A DNA stretch of 64,000 bases from Silene conica (taxonomy: Eukaryota > Streptophyta > Magnoliopsida > Caryophyllales > Caryophyllaceae), in contig CM055319.2 of NCBI GenBank assembly GCA_029255685.2, positions 19,061,247 through 19,125,246 on the forward strand, given 5' to 3'. Position 1 is the stretch's first letter. Each line of letters opens with the position of its first letter. The notes beneath the pieces are model-generated. The model ran no database searches. It was not told the DNA's origin and was given only the letters and a program-made list of their open reading frames with translations. Shown here one piece after another: positions 1 through 12,178 of this stretch. The position numbers and the translations under genes were made by a program.

Positions 1-1150
1 ATTTGACTGAAATCGAGCACATAAGTAGACGCTAAATAAAATGTCAGGACGACTAGCAGTAAGATATAACAGTGAACCTATCATTCCACGATATACCTTT
101 TCATCAATAGTTTTACCTTTCTCATCTTTGTCAAGTTTCAAGGTTAAACACATAGGTGTGGAAAATGGATTTGCATTAGTCATATGAAATTTCTTCAACA
201 TCTCCTTGATGTATTTCCCTTGATGAATCTTGATGCCATGAGAAGTTTGCTTGATTTGGAGACCCAAGAAGAATCCAAGTTCACCCATCATGCTCATTTC
301 GAACTTCTACTGCATAATATTTGAGAAATAAGCACACAACACATCATTAGTTGCTCCAAACATAATATCATCTACATAAATTTGAACAACTAACAAATCA
401 TCTTTCTCCGATTTCAAGAATAGAGTCTTATCAACTGAGCCTCTTCGAAAGCCGTTTTCAAGTAGAAATTTTGAGAGTCTTTCATACCATGATCTAGGCG
501 CTTGTTTAAGACCATAAAGAGCCTTATCCAATTTATAGACAAGATTTGGAAAATTACTATCCAGAAAACCTGGAGGTTGTTCAACATATACCTTCTCTTC
601 CAAATAGCCGTTAAGAAATGCAGTCTTAACGTCCATTTGAAAGAGTTTGATACCCATATGAGCTACGAAGGCTATAAGCAAGCGAATGGCTTCTAGTCGT
701 GCCATAGGTGCAAATGTTTCATCAAAGTCGATTCCTTCTTGTTGATTGTCCTTGTACCACAAGTCTTGCTTTGTTTCTTACGATCACACCTGCATCATCC
801 AGTTTATTTCGAAAAACCCATTCCGTTCCAATGACGGAACGATCTCTACGACGTGGTTCTAAATGCCATACCTTGCTTCTCTCAAATTGATTTAGTTCTT
901 CCTGCATAGCAGTCATCCAATCAGGATTAGTTAAAGCAACATTGATGTTAGGAGGTTCTATTTCAGATAAGAATGAATAGTGGGCACAAAAATTATTCAA
1001 GGAGGATCGAGTTTTGATTCCCTCATGAATGTTAGTCAGAATATTATCCATTGGATGAGAACTTTGATGTTTCCAGCGACCTGGGATAAAAGCTTCTGAT
1101 GCTGAGTTTAATTGAACATTTTTCTCGAATGTTTGATTTTGTTCCACACT
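1..1150 (-). pseudogene. copia reverse transcriptase and start of RNase H (broken)
   Basis: This is the RNA-dependent DNA polymerase domain that copies the element's RNA into DNA. The translation shows the copia signatures [35 protein letters not shown] and the catalytic YVDDIMFG. After a stop at 307-309 the same protein appears to continue toward position 1 with phrases such as GELGFFLGLQIKQ and YRGMIGSLLYLTASRPDI, typical of the RT/RNase H junction. The N-terminal piece (722-1147) and the catalytic piece (307-762) are in different frames, so a frameshift lies near 760. The 722-1147 piece follows the integrase piece in the same frame after a single stop codon. The catalytic aspartates are present but the frame is broken, so activity is not expected. 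Confidence 0.9.
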
Positions 1151-2730
1151 TTATGTTCTTTGTGCAGCTTCTGGAATGCTGAGGGATTGATCTGAATTGA
1201 ATAGTACGTCAGTCTGTTCGGTTCCCCCTGTGTTCTGCAACTCTTCAGCATTTGTCTCACGCGAAGATGAGGGCTCATCATCTATTTCAGAAGGTTCGTT
1301 CCTTATGAATCCAATCTTAAAATCATCATCATCCTGCAGATTAGCATTGAGAATGTTAGTTTTATCAAAAATCACATGAATGCGTTCTTCAAAGCACATA
1401 GTTCTCTTGTTGTACACTTTATAGGCTTTGCTCTCACTAGAGTATCCTATAAAAATTGCCTCATCGCTTCTTCGATCAAACTTTCCCAAAAATTTTTTAC
1501 CATTATTGTGAACATAGCATTTTGATCCAAAACAACGGAAATGAGAAATATTTGGCTTTCGCCCATATAGAATTTCATAAGGTGTTTTCTTATGGACGGA
1601 TCTGATTGACACACGGTTACGAATATAACACGCCATGTTCACAGTTTCAGCCCAAAAAGTTCGAGGTAATTCACTACAAAGTAGCATGTTCTAGTCATTT
1701 CTTTCAAGGTTCTGTTCATCCTTTCGACCAGACCATTTTGTTGTGGTGTTCTAGGGGCAGACAAGTTGTGATCGATTCCATTTTTCCTACAAAAACATAG
1801 AAAAGATTCATTGTCAAATTCTCGTCCATGGTCTGTTCTAATGGAGATTAAAGAGTGTCCGAGTTTGTTTTGCAGTTTTTTTTTATTAAGACTTCAAATT
1901 CCTCAAAGGTTTCACTTTTAGCATGCAAAAACAAAGTCCAAACAAATCTTGAATAATCATCCACTAGAACACAAACATATAGACTGTCACCTCGGCTTCT
2001 AATTCTCATTGGATCACATAAATCCATGTGAATGAGTTCTAGAGGCTTGGTGGTGCTTACAAACCTTTTAGATTTAAAGGAGCTACGAACATGTTTACAT
2101 CGAGCACAAACGTCACAAACTCCTTCCATTTCAAACTTTATAGACGGTAAACCATCCACTAGATCGAGTTTGTGCAATTTGTTCAATGAAGAGAACCCAA
2201 CGTGTCCAAACCTTTTATGCCATAAGATATGATCATTTTGCATAACAGATAAACATTTAATGGTTTCCCTCGGAATGCTTCCTAGGTCAGCCACATAGAT
2301 GTTAACTCTCTTACCTTCAAGAACAATTTCATTGATACTTACTTTGATTACGTAACAGAGGTTTGCATGAAATTCGACTTTGTTCCCCTGGTCACATAAC
2401 TGAGAAATACTAATAAGATTGTGTTTAAGACCTTTTACAAGCAGCACATCATCAATGGAATGTGAAAGAGACTTACCAACTTTTCCAATACCAACAACCT
2501 CACCCTTTTTGTTGTCTCCGAAAGTCACATTTCCACCATTGTAGGCCTTCAACGAGAGGAATTGGTTCTTATTACTTGTCATATGTCGTGAGCAACCACT
2601 ATCTAGATACCAACGGCTGTCTCCTCTCGTATGGCCATGAAAAGAGATTAGTTAGATGATTTAGGAACCCAAACAAGTTTGGGTCCCTTCTTATTACGAA
2701 CAAGTTCAAGGACATCCTTTCTAATCCACA
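1151..2730 (-). pseudogene. copia protease site, GAG-pre-integrase and integrase (broken)
   Basis: Near 2570-2620 the translation reads WYLDSGCSRHMT, the aspartic protease active site (DSG) of copia elements. The next segment (1848-2582) has the GAG-pre-integrase motif HKRFGHVGFSSL, the C-x2-C of CDVCARCK, and the integrase core start PLELIHMDLCDPM with VDDYSRFVW. The 1151-1687 segment is the C-terminal integrase part, with MACYIRNRVSIR, TPYEILYGRKPN, FRCFGSKCYVH and FIGYSSESKAYKVYN. The two pieces are in different frames, with a break between about 1690 and 1850 that removes a clean integrase core. The upstream part of this frame is separated from gag by the Mutator-like element. Confidence 0.88.
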
Positions 2731-2739
2731 TTTTCTTTA

Positions 2740-4069
2740 GGCTTATTTAATAGGAATACTCCAAACTATTATGGTTCTTCTCAAATTACTACAAACTTTA
2801 ATTTAATTACCATTATACCCAACTATTATACTCATTGTCATTTAATAGAATAGGTGGAAGGGCTACCGGTTTAATAGGTTATCTTTCTTATAATCTTTCT
2901 TTTTTTCATACTCCAAACCATGTAAATGCATCTTCTTCTTTTTCACATCTCAAAACATCATTAAAGATCCTTAAAATTGGAGGTAGTTCAGTCGTCATTA
3001 TTAGTAACAAATATAAGAACATAAATTCTTATTTTTCTCTTCTTCATTCATACAAATTCTGGGTAGTAACATAATAATCAGAACACATATTCAATTATTT
3101 ATCTTCTTCTAAACTCACAGCATCACCTTCTTTAATTTCATAGTGTTTCGGGATGATTAGTTTGTAGTTATAAGGCGATACATCTCTTCAATCGTTTGTA
3201 ATTAGAAAGAAACAAGGATTTAGGGTTATTTAGAAAGAGAGATCTAGAAATTTGATGATAAGTTTTTTGGGTATGTAATTAGTAATGGATTTTCTGGGTT
3301 TAGTTAGGTTTTTGTGTTGATTAGTAAAGATACAAATATTCACCCTATTTCTTTATTTCTTTTTACCTACCTTCAATTCTCTCTTTCTTTTACCTTTTCA
3401 TCTTCCTTTCGATCATCCTTCAAATTCTTATTGCACACTTTTTTTTTTCTGTTTTCACTCTTCATTACTCATCATTCTTGCATTTTTTTTGCCAAACTTT
3501 CCCATTCAAAGACCATGTTCAATCAACCCACTCTCAAAATGAAATTTACACACCTACATCAAACTTCTCATCATTTTTTCTTTCTTAACAAATTACCTAT
3601 GGATTTGTTGAGATTCTTCAATTAATCAAAGATTATGGTGGTAGATACTCTGGGCAATTAGAGCTTTGTGTGGTCAATTGTGGTCAAAATACTATGATGG
3701 TCAAGAGTCGGGATAATGGTGGTAATGGTTGTCGGAAACATGGTTGGTTGTTGGTTAGTAATGGGGGACGGGTGAAACTGGTCAGTGATGAACGATAATG
3801 GTAGATTGCTTGGAGGGTGCGGTTATGTAGTTAAAGGGCATAAATGGAACGAAATGAAGTTGTAAATAAACAAAAAAAATAAAGTTGTAAATATAAAAAA
3901 AATGAAAAAATGGGCCTATTTCACATCTTACCTGCTGCCTCAAGTAAAAAAGAGGTCAATTCTATTTTAAGGAAGAAGGTGAATTAGTTGGTAATAATCG
4001 TAGTTAAATAAAAGTACGGAGTATTTGAGAAGAGGTGTATTCGTTTATAGTATTTTCATTAAATAACCC
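2740..4069. mobile_element. Non-autonomous Mutator-like element (MULE), 1330 bp
   Basis: The element is bounded by a perfect 9-bp target-site duplication, TTTTCTTTA, at 2731-2739 and 4070-4078. Nine bases is the length typical of Mutator-like transposons. The ends are imperfect inverted repeats of roughly 80 bp: the left starts GGCTTATTTAATAGGAATAC and the right, read inward on the minus strand, starts GGGTTATTTAATGAAAATAC; both go on to a shared CTTCTCAAAT block. No transposase was seen, so it would need help in trans. The interior is AT-rich with T-rich runs and no ORF I can assign, so a captured gene (Pack-MULE) is not shown. It sits inside the copia gag-pol frame, so it arrived after that element. 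Confidence 0.9.
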
Positions 4070-6085
4070 TTTTCTTTACAACTTTAATGTTGCGATCCAA
4101 ATCTCCCAAACGTTTTTTACAAGCGTTGAACACATGACCAGTATTACCATAGAAGTTGCAAATGATATACTCAGGCAAACCTACGTACTTATGCTTTCTG
4201 AAGTCTCTTTCATTGGGAGCAGATTTCTTAGCGGAAATGAAGTCACCCTGCTTTGAACATTCAGGAGGAGTGTTTAATTTATGGTCAGGAATCCGGACAG
4301 TACGATATTGAGGATCGTTTTGTCTGATGTCAGAACAAGAATCATGCACATTTGAACAGCCTAGAGGAGTGTCTATTTTCTGTTCAGGAACCCAGATAGT
4401 ACGATATCGAGGATCGTCTTGCCTTGTGTCAGAACATGACTCGTAAGCCAATCCAAGTTTTTTTGTGTTCTTAGATTGATTTACCAAAAAATTCAACACA
4501 CTGTTACTTCCGTTCCACTTAGCTGCAACATTTCTAGCATTACTTAAGTCCGTCTCCAAGTTCTTCACTTTCTCAAACAATCTTTTATTTTTGTATAGGA
4601 GAGCATCGTATTCAACATTAAGTCTATCAAATCTTGAGCTTGTATCAGAATATCTAACCGACTTAGCAGCATGTGATTCTTTTAATTCATCCAGTTCTTT
4701 AGTAAGGACATCAATCGTATGAATAAGAGACTCATTCTTTGCAGTAAGCTCAGATTGAACAGACTGGTTAACTGTTTGTTTGCTGACTTTCCTTAACTCA
4801 CGTTTTAGATCTATGTTCTCCTCCGCTATGCTTTCCATTTCAGATTGCATGACACTCATTTGTTTGTTTTGTTCATAATTGTTATCTAATGTCTCCTCTA
4901 ATAATTTCAAGATCTTTTCTTTAGATAAGGAGCATATTTTAGTTTTGAGTTTTGAAAGGTTTACCTCATCTTCTGATTCATTGTATGCATCTGAGTGAGC
5001 CATAAGAAATCTGAGTGTGTCTTCATTCCTTTTTCTCTGAGATTTTGGTTTATAAACTGATCTCAAGGACACCTTCTCATCTTTCTCCTCTTTTGAGGGT
5101 TCATCGTCTTCTAAATCAGACTCACCCCAAACTGCAGCCATCATAGCACATTTGTACTCCTGCTTAGATTTTTCACGTTTTTCTTTAGATTTTTCTTCTT
5201 CCCACATAGGGCAGTTTCGAATATGGTGATCTCGTTCACCACATTTAAAACAACCCATTTTTGATACAGAACGTGATGAAGATGAAGAAGGAACATAATT
5301 TCGTTGTTTATAACTATTGAACTTTCCATGATTTTGCTTTCTAATGATATTAGCAATACGTTTTGAAAGCAAGGCAACCCCCTCTTCAAGATCACTTTCA
5401 TTATCACTTGAAAGGGCATTTAACGCCAATCCCTTAGCTTTGGGTTTCTCATCGGCATCGTTTTCAAGCACCAACTCATGTGCCATAAGAGATCCCATCA
5501 ATGCTTCATAGGAGAGTGTAGTTAAATCTCTGGCCTCCTCGATGGCAGTAACTTTAGCTTGTCATTTCTTAGTTAAACTTAGATTTTTTCGGACAATGTC
5601 CTTAGTTTCAAAAGTTCTACCAAGATTAGAAAGTTCGTTAGTTATGTTTGAAAAGCGTGAAGACATACTTTTAATTGACTCATCTTGTAGCATTTTAAAG
5701 GACTCGTATTGTTGCATTAGAATGTCAATAAGTTGTTTATTTACTTGCACAGTTCCTTCATGAGCCAATTCTAAGCTATCCCAAATTTGTTTGGTTGTTT
5801 TACATCCAGCAATCCGACTAGTTTCGGATTCTCCGATACCGGATTACAAGAGTGAGATGACTCTAACATTCTTCTCCGCCTTTTGTAATCACTTGCTGTG
5901 TAGTCCTTTGGTGCCTTTTCACTTTCAACGCCATTAGAATTGGTGTAAGTGCTAGTAAGAGGACCGTTTTGTTTGATTACCCAACATTCGTAATCTGTTC
6001 CTTGTATGAAATGCATCATACGATTTTTCCACCAGCCATAGTGCGTGTCATCAAAGACAGGACATTTGACAGTTTTGGAATTCAT
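4070..6085 (-). pseudogene. copia gag (nucleocapsid/capsid), interrupted
   Basis: This is the structural protein that packages the element's RNA. The first part (5771-6085) begins MNSKTVKCPVFDD and contains YGWWKNRMMHFIQGTDYECW, a form typical of Sirevirus-like gag N-termini. The larger part (to 5501) has an intact CCHC zinc knuckle, CFKCGERDHHIRNC (C-x2-C-x4-H-x4-C), then a long charged coiled-coil-like stretch rich in E, K and L. A second knuckle-like sequence, CNFYGNTGHVFNAC, has tyrosine where the second cysteine should be. Frame changes occur near 5560 and 5770. The frame enters the Mutator-like element at 4069. Across the 9-bp duplication the host reading frame is still conserved, which shows gag and pol were one frame before the insertion. 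Confidence 0.85.
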
Positions 6086-6160
6086 TTTAAAGAAAGAACT
6101 TAAAAGATAAACTCAAAGAAGGATCAAACTCTTTGCTGTAAGGCAATTAAGAGCACGAGG

Positions 6161-6171
6161 CTCTGATACCA
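6161..6171 (-). other. Primer binding site, initiator-Met tRNA type
   Basis: Read on the minus strand this is TGGTATCAGAG, the standard plant copia primer binding site complementary to the 3' end of initiator methionine tRNA. It lies two bases inside the LTR end, where first-strand DNA synthesis begins. Confidence 0.9.
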
Positions 6172-6173
6172 AT

Positions 6174-7257
6174 TGTTGAGTTTATCGATCCGGTACTTAA
6201 GAGTGGGAGGGGGTGAATTAAATACCCTTTTAAAATTCATTTTAAAAAGAGATGAGCACGAGAGATTCTGAAGTAATACTCAGGCTAATTGAAGAGTCTG
6301 ATTGTCTGTACAATACAATAAAAATTGTGCAGTATTCTTTCTTTGATCAATTTCGTGAAATACGAGGACAAAATAGAAAAGAAACAAACGTAAACAAAAG
6401 AAATAAAGCACGAGACATACGATTTTTAACGTGGTTCGACCTACTCTCTAAAGGTCTACGTCCACCCCTTTCTTATTATTAATTCCTTAATAATTAACTC
6501 AAATTACAAGGAACTTCCCCACGATCAACCCCAATCGTGCAATCTCGAGTACAACCCCGTACCCCAAGAATTCGTACACTTTAAAGAAAGATTACCACCG
6601 ATATTGCTCCATAATAGATTCACTAATCGGAACAAAGGAGATCAATTAGTATTCTTAAGAGTATAAAGACTTGTAAGAAATAAGACGGTCTCAAGAATAC
6701 GGCTTTAAAAGAGTTTTGCAAAATTAAAAATAGAAGCTTTAGAAAACTGATTTTGCAAAAGGCTTTGAACAACTTGCGTGTGGATTATCAATACTCAAAG
6801 CACTCTTTTTTCTCTGTATATTTCGTTACCTTTTCCAAACACTAATGCCTAGATTATATAATCAATGATGACTTATATTTTAGGCAATAGAATAAGGTGT
6901 AGCAAATCTTTCCATATGTACAAGAAATTATTCTCAGAATAAATACTTGCTGGAAATTGGTTTTTTAACAAATATTCTTTGAAAGATTATTTTGAAAACA
7001 CACGCATGAAATAAGGCAAATAAATAGAGAATAAAAAAGTTTATATTTTTTCTCAAGAGGGAAAAAAATATTCCTTTTTCTTTTGTTTCCAAAAAGGTAA
7101 GCCGTATTTTATAAGACCGAATATTAATCACAAGTTAAATACTCTTACAGATTTTCTAGACTCGGACGATAATATTATCATGTCAGTTTTCTTCTTCCGA
7201 ATCTGAGAGTCCTCAAGCATCTGTCACAAATATCTCATATTCATATCAGCATCAACA
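6174..7257 (-). repeat. 5' LTR of the Sirevirus-type element, about 1.08 kb
   Basis: On the plus strand it starts TGTTGA at 6174, next to the primer binding site, and probably ends TCAACA at 7257, giving matching TG...CA inverted ends. A second possible end is CAACA at 7300. The partner LTR is outside the window, so the outer end cannot be fixed by comparison and no target duplication could be tested. It holds the usual Sirevirus-like end block with CCCTCCCACTCTTAAG just before the primer site. Long ORFs here are chance frames in AT-rich DNA. Confidence 0.75.
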
Positions 7258-8143
7258 TAGTGTCTCAATACATTTAAACATTAAGCAAAAAAATGCAACA
7301 TTGCTTAAAAAACTATAGTTCTATATTTTTAATTTTTAGTTTTGCCATCGAAAAATTATTATAGAACTTATAAATTTAAAATACTAAAAAATATCCATGT
7401 CACCTCAAAAATTATAAGGGATATGAGGTAAAGCATCCAATACCAAAAAAAATCAAATATATAACCAAGGTCTAAATATAATACGGAGTATAATATGGGA
7501 CAAATGCAGTAGATTAATGCATCTACTCCGTAGTTAACTTGATAGTTGAGCTGCAATGTGAAACATTAAGATTTTATAATATTGTACTCCATATGAAAGG
7601 TCATTTGATGCAGTACAACGGTACAATTGTACTTGTGAGTTACTGATGAACGTACTACTTCGAATTTGCGGGCTTTCCTTATATACATATACATACATGT
7701 CTCTCTTATGCCTTCTGCATTATCTTGTTCATATCCTTAAATCACAATAACAAGCAATGTGATTACATTGAAGTTGCAAGAACTCACACACAAGATCGCC
7801 AAAACCATCATTGAGTGCAGCGTTGATGAAATTCTCCCTAACTGAATACAGAATTTCGTCACCGCTGCATTCAATAATGTTTTTCGCATCTCGATCTAGA
7901 TCATTAGCCAATAATTACAAGGTTAATTCTTAAATCTTAATTTCCCTTTTGATACTCATTTGAGTACTGCTTTTATTACACTTCCATATTTATGTCTTGA
8001 GAAATAGATCGCTTTATAATCCAGGCTGGCGTTAGAAATTTGAACTTGGGGTATTGAAAGTTTTCTAATACTAGTCTTATGGTTAAACTCATTCCGTTCT
8101 AAAATAGTTGACGTTTTCATTTTACGAGCTGAGCTTTGTGACA
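7258..8143. other. Stretch without recognised gene
   Basis: AT-rich DNA between the copia LTR and the Athila LTR. It contains TACGGAGTA-type motifs near 7490 and 7520. A minus-strand frame at 7729-7911 reads DRDAKNIIECSGDEILYSVR and is less biased than random, so it could be a fragment of a gene, but I do not recognise it. Confidence 0.5.
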
Positions 8144-11100
8144 TGCTAAAGTCGTATGCCTCAAATTAACAATTTATATCACTTAAATCCAAATACTAAA
8201 CAGTAGTAAAGCGGAAATAAGGGTCGAACCCAAGGGAATCAAATTAACAATTTATGCAATTATAAAGTAGGAAAAGTCGATCTCTAATGTAATTAAAGAT
8301 CGTAGTAACAACGAGGGGAGGGGGTGGGGTTGGATTGATTTTCAAACAAACTAAAATGAATATCTAATGCAATTTAGGTAATAACGCTAATGATGTATGA
8401 TGTATCAAATGATTTGGAAGAGTCTTGGAACCAAGCATATATCCACACTCAATGACAACAATTGATCACTGTGAGACGGTCTCAATTAATAATCTTGATT
8501 ACTCTATCGTGAATGTAAAATTCCATATCTCCTTACGAATAGTCAATTAAAACGAATCCCGTTCTTAATCAACTCTAACCATTAAACAACCCTAACAATC
8601 CAGTTCAAGGTTTAATCCAACAGCAGCAGTAAATATAGAGAAATCGATAGAGAACAAATAGCGCATACAATCCAGTTGCACTTAATATATTTATGTGAAT
8701 TACTTCTAAGAACGAATATTAACGTATCCCGTTCAATATAAATTCTTAGTCGTTACTAGAGTAAAGTTAACCAATAAATCTTATTCAATTAACAATACTA
8801 ACGGATAGAATAAAGAAATCAATCACTAGTTGTACACCTGAGTGCTTCAATTGCTTGAATCCAAGAAAAGGAGATTAGTTACACATAGTATTGAAAGATA
8901 GCAATAACAATGTTTTTTCCTCAATGGCGGCTAACCCCTTCTAAAACCGAGATAAAAATCTTATATAGTAATTAGGTAAAAACTAAAATCTGAACAAATG
9001 CAGGTCGCTCTTCAGTCGCGCTTCACTCGTACCTTGGTCGCACTTCAGTCGCGCCTATGTCGCACTTCAGTCGCGCGGAGACACTGCCAATTGTTATTTT
9101 CGCACACCTTAAGCGCACACGTCTTAGGTATCTTCATAGGAATTTGGGCTCATCTATCCCCAAACTTGGAATCTGTCATAAACACTATAAAATCGACCCA
9201 ATAGCTAATATAGGCTCACCAACAAGTAACCTACAATTAAGTTACATATGTAACACCCCCGTTTATTTAGAGGCCTGAACTAGGACTCCCCAAATAACCA
9301 AGGGTGTTACCATCTCGGTTACCCGAGGTAGTAGATAACAAAGAAAGAAATTCAGTACTTTATTAAGTAAATAAATGTTAAACAAAGTCTCAAAGAAATT
9401 ACAACTGTCCATAAACCAAAACTAAAAGTTCAGACGCGGTGATAGACTAAGTGAAAGAACTAGCACTAGGCAGGTCTGATCCATGTCCTCTCCACCCTTC
9501 CAGCATCCATAAGTCTAAACCTGTCATTCTGCTCCCCAATAAATTGGATCAACACAGTCACAAACAAACAAACAGGGTCAACACGAGGTTGAGTAGGTAA
9601 TATAATCAAGACATGAAACAACACAATATACATTTCCTCCATCTCCGCAACTTCCAATTCTCCATTTCACCTCCAACACACCACACCTCCCATGGCCATA
9701 TCACAAGTCCCTTATCACAAGACACATATCACAAGACCCATTTCACCACCTCCGTTCTCCACATTATTCAATATTACACATACAATCACAATATATCACC
9801 ATGAAATATATCAATCAGATAATGAGTATTCTCATGTCAAATCACAATTACCACATAGATATTCCCCTACCTCAATAGTCGGATGAAGTCGTCAGTTGCA
9901 CAGCTGCTAAAAATGTTCCACTCGGAAATCGTTACCTAAACGTATAATGCGCATGATTAATAAGACTCCCTAATTTACGTGATACAAGTACGACTACTAA
10001 ATATAGAAACTTTCCTAAAGTAGGCATCTCCCAAAATAGTAACTTCTAAAATGGGTAACTTTCCAAAAATAGATACTTTGGTTTTTGAAATTCAAACTAT
10101 TTAAAATATGCATTAATAACCACATCAATACCTTCCTATAATAAACACCAAAATCATTTCCCTTAATAAACCATAATATCTTTACTAATAATAATAATAT
10201 TAATACCATAATTAATAAAAGAATAAAAATAAAATAAAATAAAACAAAACAAACCAACCAACTCTACACACCCAACCCGCGGCTCCCAAACACCTTGTCA
10301 CAGCCACGTGACCAGCCCAGACCCCACCGGCGACCACCAGTCACGACACCCACACTGTCCCCTACACCACTGACCACCACCATAGACGTCGACCTCCTCC
10401 GGCGAGGTGAACCAGAGCCGTTACCAGGCCTGGTTCACGACCCACTGATCAACACTCCCTCAACAGCCCCCACGAAAACACCTGAAACCGCCACTGGCAA
10501 GGCCGACTCCGACGACACTCACCACAGACACCACCACCGACACCAGGCGCCCACAACCACCATAGTACCACCGCATAGACCTCCCCCTAGTCGGCGGTGA
10601 TACCAACCCAAACAAACCCCCTGACACACTGTAACATTCCATTCCCACTGACAGCCTTATCGAAACTCCCCATTCCACCATAGCCAACCACCCTTAGCCA
10701 CCGTGATTATCACCATTAGTACCACCCATCCACCCACCTGACATCCTAACCCACGACCCATAATAAAATAGATACGACTCAACCTAAAACATTTGATAAA
10801 TATGCAACAACACTTGTGTAAAAGAAATAAAAACAGAACAGTGCTCCCCTGCCACCGACTTAGCCACCCTTCACGACGACCTTTAACCACCGATGACACC
10901 CCACCAATGATCTACATGTATACATTGCGTGTCCCAGTACCAAGTTATGTAAAAACAACCAAGAACTGACCATATAAACTCAGTTACTTATGCGACAAAA
11001 CCCATAAACACAAAAAGAACTAATAACGTGGTGGTGAGCATACCAGATCTCCGGCCAATTCGAACCACCCTACGCTAGAGTATGACCACCGTGAATGACT

Positions 11101-11573
11101 CCCTCTTCTTCCCTGACGTGACGGCTATGTTTTCGTGTTTTGAGATCTGAGTTTGTGGGTAGGGATTAGGGTAAACCAAAGCCTAAATAAGGCGGCAGGG
11201 ACAACAGGGTTGCTGAGTTTACCTACTATCTTACGTGGGCTGTATTTTACACGCAAAACGAGGCCCATGGCCGTGCTGCCACAGGTCCTAGGTTCGAGCC
11301 ACACTAACACCACACTATTATTATCATAAGATGGCTAGGTTCTCACTTCGAGTCCCACCGAAGTCCAAAATGCTTATCATAAAACGAGTACATGCAAGCT
11401 TATTAAACGAACGATTTATAAGTAATTATCGCTTACTTATGAAAGTGTATAAGTAGTTATCGTTTACCCATAAAATTATAATAATAATACGGGTTATTAC
11501 AACAGAACACCGCTTAAAACCAACAAAACCACACTAACTCGTCTATTTAACTCCGACTAAATGACTCGCATCA
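8144..11573 (-). repeat. Athila 3' LTR, split by a nested solo LTR
   Basis: The right edge is well placed: on the minus strand the sequence AAGCATGGGGAATT (polypurine tract) is followed directly by TGATGCGAGTCA, a TG start. The left edge is TG at 8144 (reads ...TTTAGCA on the minus strand) and is tentative. The left part contains, on the minus strand, a TTGGGTTCGACCCTTATTTC block of the kind found near the 3' end of plant Athila/Tat LTRs. Removing the nested 9249-11501 block leaves about 1.17 kb, a reasonable Athila LTR length. Confidence 0.6.
9249..11501 (-). mobile_element. Probable Tekay/Del-type solo LTR, 2253 bp
   Basis: The block begins TGTAACACCCCCG and ends CGGGTTATTACA on the plus strand. 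Read in the likely sense (minus) direction it starts TGTAATAACCCG and ends GGGGGTGTTACA, as chromovirus Tekay/Del LTRs do. The flanks ACATA (9244-9248) and ACAGA (11502-11506) match at 4 of 5 bases and could be a decayed target duplication. There is no second LTR and no internal coding region. An AATAAA signal occurs near 9360 on the minus strand, before the U5-like end. A GC-rich block at about 10270-10620 carries long chance ORFs. It interrupts the Athila 3' LTR, so it is younger. Confidence 0.6.
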
Positions 11574-11587
11574 AATTCCCCATGCTT
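11574..11587 (-). other. Athila polypurine tract
   Basis: On the minus strand this reads AAGCATGGGGAATT, directly before the LTR start TGATGCGAG. It follows a GAGGACGAGTAAAAGTTC block that commonly precedes the polypurine tract in plant Athila/Tat elements. It primes plus-strand DNA synthesis. Confidence 0.75.
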
Positions 11588-12178
11588 GAACTTTTACTCG
11601 TCCTCGATGTAAAACCAAGGAACACAAAGAAACGCAAAACAACACTAGCTCAAACATAGCACATGGTAGAAAATGACCGATAACAATAATGTTCTCTTTC
11701 CTCACTCACCCTCCAAAACACCCTCTAAGCATAAACTACCGCTACTATAAAATAGCAACACACCAACAACACCCGAGTTACCCACTTCTTCAAATGACAA
11801 TGGAGCAACGCAACACCAATTAGTGACGTAAGTCAACACAGTGCAAGTAACACAAGACAAACTACGCCCCTTATCGCTCCATCCTAGCAAAAATTCACAT
11901 GGTTCAAATCTCCTCAAAATAGCATCCTCACCTATAGCTCAACAATAACCAAAGAAACCATGTTAATTTCCTAACCACCACTACTCCAGCTTACTCCAAT
12001 TCCACAACCGCCAAAGCAAGGTGCAATCAACAACAACATAGCACCACGGTTCTTCTCACCTTAGCCACTAGTCCTACCCAACCGACCTTCTTTAGCACCC
12101 TTCTTATGACGCCTCACCAAAAACAGAATAAAAGACTAATGTGAGATTGAATTTTTTTCCTATTTTTCTTTATTTTGC

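Larger units (their letters stand above)
1..7257 (-). mobile_element. Ty1/copia Sirevirus-type LTR retrotransposon, 3' part outside window
   Basis: On the minus strand, reading right to left, the order is 5' LTR, Met-initiator-type primer binding site, gag with a zinc knuckle, protease active site, integrase, then reverse transcriptase and the start of RNase H. This is the Ty1/copia order. The gag start, the phrase KGPKLVWVPKS before the protease and the DSGCSRHMT protease site resemble the plant Sirevirus lineage. The rest of RNase H and the 3' LTR lie beyond position 1. The element is dead: there is an in-frame stop at 1151-1153, frameshifts near 760, 1690-1850 and 5560-5770, and a Mutator-like insertion at 2740-4069. 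The family call is strong; the exact lineage is an inference. Confidence 0.9.

Noticed and set aside
10295..10600. Proline/histidine/threonine-rich plus-strand ORF of about 100 residues
   Set aside because: Lies in the GC-rich part of the solo LTR, where stops are rare on both strands; no domain, and an equally long frame exists on the other strand.
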